From Eulemur rufifrons (lineage: Eukaryota; Chordata; Mammalia; Primates; Lemuridae): a stretch of DNA of 64,000 nucleotides. Below are positions 60,229 through 64,000 of this stretch, in pieces; position 1 is the first letter of the stretch; every line of letters starts with the position of its first letter. The DNA is taken from the NCBI RefSeq assembly GCF_041146395.1, contig NC_091010.1, forward strand, positions 44,660,001 through 44,724,000, given 5' to 3'. Position numbers and translations under genes: made by a program. The notes under the pieces were generated by a model. That model was not told the origin of the DNA and ran no database searches. It worked only from the letters and a program-made list of their open reading frames with translations.

Positions 60229-63200
60229 TTTTGCTCTCATCTAAATGTTCACAAGAAGTAATGTAAATAGTTTTCTAAAAATATTTATTACGTGTGCTGT
60301 ATACAGATTCATGTTCTGAGTGATGTTGGTTTGCATTGTAGTATTGTAGAAGAATATATTTTGAGCAGTGGACTTCCTTTCATAACACAGTTCACACATG
60401 GAGAAAGAACAAAAACCAGCAGGTTGAGAGCTGTTTGGGGCGTTTGATCTGTAATGTTACATCAAATCTAAGCTTTAACTGCCCCTTCTTCTCATCTGGT
60501 TATGTTATATATTATATATATAGACAGATGTATGATAAACTGGTCAGCGGTCAGTACCCAGATCTGCAGAGCAGATTTCCAGGTGTTCTTTCTGATATGT
60601 TGCCCATAAGCAATAAGATCCTAGATGATTACATTTATTCTGGGGCCCACCTTGGCCCTTGTCTCAGAGGATAGGGTGGGGGTAGAACAGCTCTTGCTAA
60701 GACCTCTTGCCTTTGCTGGAGAGGTTGCTGTACTTGAATTTTTGCTTCTGTTTGTCTGCACGCTCCTTCACATCATAGAACTCTAGCAATGGATGAGAAA
60801 TCTACCAGCACTAGACACATCAAAATGGGCATATAGATTGAAAAATTAGCAATTTTCCATGAATCGGTAGGGTTTCCAGAATCAACTAGAGGCAGTGGTC
60901 ATTTGGCTGTAGAGTAAATGTAAGAACTTTTTACATTAGAAATTTAAGTGGCCAATTAAATCCCCTTTGGCTATATTTGACCTACCTTTAAAAGCTAGCC
61001 CATTTCCCATAAGCCTCCCCTGTGTCTGGGCTTAAAATGCCTAAAACCCTCTTTGTGTCTGGGGTTAAACCATTTAGGTCAGTATAAAGATGGCAGTCAC
61101 TCTTCCATTCTCCCAGCGTGTCTAGTTCAACAGATTTCTAAAGCTGTTTAGCAGCCTCTCCTTGTGACCGTCCTAAACTTTGTGAAAAATAAATACCCCA
61201 CACCCAGATAACCATTAATAGAAGTAATGTAGTTTTTTAGACTTTTGGAATATGTCTTCTCTTTTGTATTTATGATGGTGTTTGGAATTTTTCACTAGTG
61301 TTTTTTTAGATTGAAGTGGGTGCATTAGAATACAACTTTCCATTGCTGAGCCTGAAAGCAAGCAAGAGGAAAGAAATTGACCTATATTGTATCATTGGGG
61401 AGGTGACTACTTCTTGTGGTGGGGGCGGGGGAGGGGCATTGTAGATTATGTGGGGGTAAAATAGAATTCTGGCCTGAGGCTCCCCAAGTCCTTGTATTAA
61501 AAATCCCCTTATTAGCCTCACTTAATCTCAATAGAAGCCTGCTGTTTACCCTCAGGGAACAAGTAGTTTTCAAAATTGAGCTCCTCCAAGGTCATTGGCC
61601 AATGTCTGTGTGCAAGCATTGGTCATCTTTGTGAACTCATGGCATTATTTTCCCATATACTATGATATTAAGAAATTCAACCCCAACCTGTATGAAAAGC
61701 ACAGCCCAGGGTCCTAATTTAGGCTGGAGTTAATGCCTTTGAGGGGCCAGGGGGTCATAGGAGGCCCTTGCAACTTAACTGAAGCTCAGGTGCCATGTTG
61801 GATTTTTATTCTTTTTTAGGCCACGACCCTTCTGAACGAGTTTAGGGCAGGGGCTGCTGATCCAGCTCTGGATTCAGGGAGCTCTAACATGAATCTCTAC
61901 CGTTCCTTTAAAGGTCTTTCTGGTTCCTCCCAGTGTTGTCATTGCCGAGGTCAATCTCGTAGTTGTTCAGATGTGCTCCTTTTTGCTGTCTTGTGAGTCT
62001 TAGCTAGTGATCCAGACACCCAAGGACAGGGGCCTCTGGGAGGCCCTGGCCCTTTCCTGGTACAAAGTGTGTGCCCCTGGCCTGCGTGCGGGCGGTCTTT
62101 CCGAAAGCGTTGAAATGAGAAATTCTGCAGATGGTAACCCGGAAGATCAGTGTGTATCTCTTGGGCCTGGATCTCCACTATGTTAGTGAGTGTAGGAATA
62201 TACTGTGTCTTTAATGGATGAAAATTCAATGTATGCTGTGAATTTGTTGGTTTGAAACATTGAAAATTTTTCATTAGACAATGTTTACATACCTCACCTG
62301 AAGAACCTTTGAGAGTGTATATATAAAATTTAAAGATATATTAAGTTGCTTTAAAACAATAATGTATAGCTATAAAAGTTGGAGTTATTTTAACTTTGAA
62401 TATGTACCAAGTCTCTTAAATATTGAAATCTTGTAGCCTTTTTGTGCTTCTGTGTTTTACTTTCCTATTAGTCCATGTAGGAAACTGTGTTATTGTTATT
62501 GGTAAAGGGGCCCTCACTGAAATCCAGGCTTGGAAGGATTTCCTGTGTTGTTTCAGATTCTCTTGTTTGGTTTTGAGGGATGGGATGTGGAGCCAGAGGA
62601 TGTGTGGGAGGGGTTTCTCTAACGTTGACATCTATTCCGTGAGCTTTTTCAAGGCGCTTATTTTATTGCAGCATATTAAACTTCTTTGATATGAAAGCAT
62701 GTGAGTGTGTGTGATCACTGGAGAGGGCACAGAACGCACTGGAGCCAGACATGCACCTCGCAGTCTACGCAAAGCTGATGAGTTGCCAGAAGGAACCGTA
62801 GAGCCACACTTCTGTCCCAACCAGGTGCTGGCGATTAAACAAACATTGTTTTCTAACCTGAATCATAAGTCACTTTGTGAGTTACGCCCAGCTTCGGGGA
62901 CAAGCAAACACAATGGAGGAATCCCTGGGAGTCCCACGGCAGGGTTGGCAGGTGCCCGTGTTCCCTCCCGACGCGTAGGGAGCAGTGCGGTTCCAGCTCC
63001 TGGCCTCAGGCAAGCTCTCCGTAGCCCTGTTGGCGTGTGGCATAAAACCCTTTCCATTTGCTACTGTGACCTGTTTCCTTGTGTTCTTTCAACTCTGCTT
63101 GAAGCGGGGCAAGTTGAGGCAGTGGGCCAGTGATCCTGTGGGATGAGCTGTGATTTCACTAACAAGCTCGTGTGACACAGGCCAGCCCTGCACGGAACTG

Positions 63201-63403
63201 CGTCCTGCAGCTGTCAGGCCGCCTTCTGAATGTGAACCTGGAGGATCGCCCTGTTCCAGGTGAGGAGTTTGCATCGTTACGGTAGACCCACCTCCCTCCG
63301 GGATCCACCCTGTAGGGAGACAGCCGGACACTGCCCCAGCGTGTGCTGTGCCCATTCCCTCGGCCGGGGCTGTCCTTCATACATACGTACACACACGTGT
63401 ACG

Positions 63404-63409
63404 AATAAA
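63404..63409 (+). terminator. LCOR: Candidate distal poly(A) signal, PALI1 transcript
   Basis: AATAAA is followed after about 10-50 nt by a strongly GT-rich stretch (TTGGGGCTTTTGTTGGTTTG and a TTTTG run), a textbook downstream element. It is the best-formed signal after the PALI1 stop. Confidence 0.5.
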
Positions 63410-63430
63410 GATAGATATTGGGGCTTTTGT

Positions 63431-64000
63431 TGGTTTGGGGTTTTGTTTTGTTTTGCCATTTCTCTTTGCTGAAGATTTGCTTTTTACAGTGAAATTTGCC
63501 ACTGATTTTACTTTAATTCAGAAGTTACAAACTGGTGGCCCACAGATGTTTCTTTAGCCCAGCGTTTAAAAAAAAAAAATGCTTTAAAACTGAGATTTGT
63601 TCCCAGCGTTTAAAAAAAAAAAATGCTTTAAAACTGAGATTTGTTTACATTGAAAAAAGATGATGATCTGACCAAATTAGCTCATGGTAAGAATCAGCTG
63701 GTACTCAGATTAGAAATTGTGCCCCTCAGGTCACCACAGTCCCTGTGTCAGTTCCTATGTGTCACTTTTTCTTTACAGTTGGGAAATCTGTCTGTGTACC
63801 TGCTGCCCTATCGGAAGTGGCAATCCCGAGATGGCCCCGGGACGTGTGCCCGCCCGGCTAACACAGGTAACGTACTGGCCGCTCCAGGCGCTTGAGCTTA
63901 CGGCACTATTTGGACCCATTCCCTCTCACACCCTGTTCACTGTGTTTCCTCCACAGTCCCTAATTGTTTTGAAGGCACTGGCCACTGTCAGGGTGACCCC
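63431..64000. other. Sequence beyond the candidate PALI1 end
   Basis: No gene is supported. GC content rises toward the window edge. It could be intergenic or still transcribed. Confidence 0.4.
63557..63645. repeat. 44-bp perfect tandem duplication
   Basis: The unit starting CCCAGCGTTTAAAAAAAAAA begins at 63558 and again at 63602 with a 44-bp period. No difference between copies is visible. It is recent, or an assembly or slippage product. Confidence 0.93.

Larger units (their letters stand above)
52141..63430 (+). other. LCOR: Probable long 3' UTR of PALI1 transcript
   Basis: About 11.3 kb follows the PALI1 stop with no convincing coding region and no Alu. It has AU-rich tracts, two hAT relics, a (TCC)n run and a (TTTTG)n run. 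The best end signal is the AATAAA at 63404 with a strong GT-rich downstream element. Shorter ends are possible at ATTAAA 52472-52477, ATTAAA 53753-53758 and AATAAA 60223-60228. The extent is inferred; the true message may stop much earlier. Confidence 0.5.

Overview
This is a 64 kb piece of primate nuclear genome carrying the 3' two thirds of LCOR (ligand-dependent corepressor) on the + strand. Three nearly identical or closely related Alu copies (16.6, 43.2 and 44.2 kb) share diagnostic wording, such as 'gtgccgtggcgtcagcctag' in the left arm. The two long copies also carry a TATATATTTTTAGCTGTC-type linker between the arms. That Alu type is characteristic of strepsirrhine primates (lemurs and relatives), so the source is most likely a lemur. 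The protein-coding parts read almost like human LCOR.

Gene layout: four internal or terminal LCOR coding exons (14842-14974, 20109-20396, 23182-23275 and 26140-27109) are followed by a long 3' UTR ending near 35.69 kb. About 12 kb further on, an alternative terminal exon (47796-52140) holds a 4.3 kb reading frame, formerly called C10orf12. It joins the common exons in the same phase as the first terminal exon. The first three exons supply a shared N-terminal part with an LSKLL nuclear-receptor box and two CtBP-type PxDL motifs. The choice of last exon then gives one of two proteins. One is classical LCOR (433 aa, pipsqueak-type HTH DNA-binding domain). The other is PALI1 (1558 aa here), an accessory subunit of Polycomb repressive complex 2. 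The 14842 exon is open in frame with the annotated start and matches the paralogue LCORL, so an N-terminally longer protein starting outside this window is likely.

The rest is intron, UTR and decayed repeats. From 1 to 14.8 kb there is an LCOR intron with antisense L1 relics, a Tigger-type DNA transposon, a sense L1 split by an Alu monomer, and hAT fragments. From 14.8 to 26 kb there are introns with Alus and simple repeats. From 27.1 to 35.7 kb lies the SINE-free LCOR 3' UTR. From 35.7 to 47.8 kb there is an intron with Alus, MIRs and an almost complete mariner relic. From 52.1 kb to about 63.4 kb lies a probable very long PALI1 3' UTR, free of Alu.

No RNA gene, CRISPR array, viral gene or second protein-coding gene was seen. 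The most interesting items are two histone H3K9-tail-like TARKS motifs in PALI1, a 49-codon out-of-frame ORF that overlaps the N-terminal extension and stops 14 nt before the LCOR start codon, and a potential splice inside the HTH terminal exon that gives a 406-residue form.
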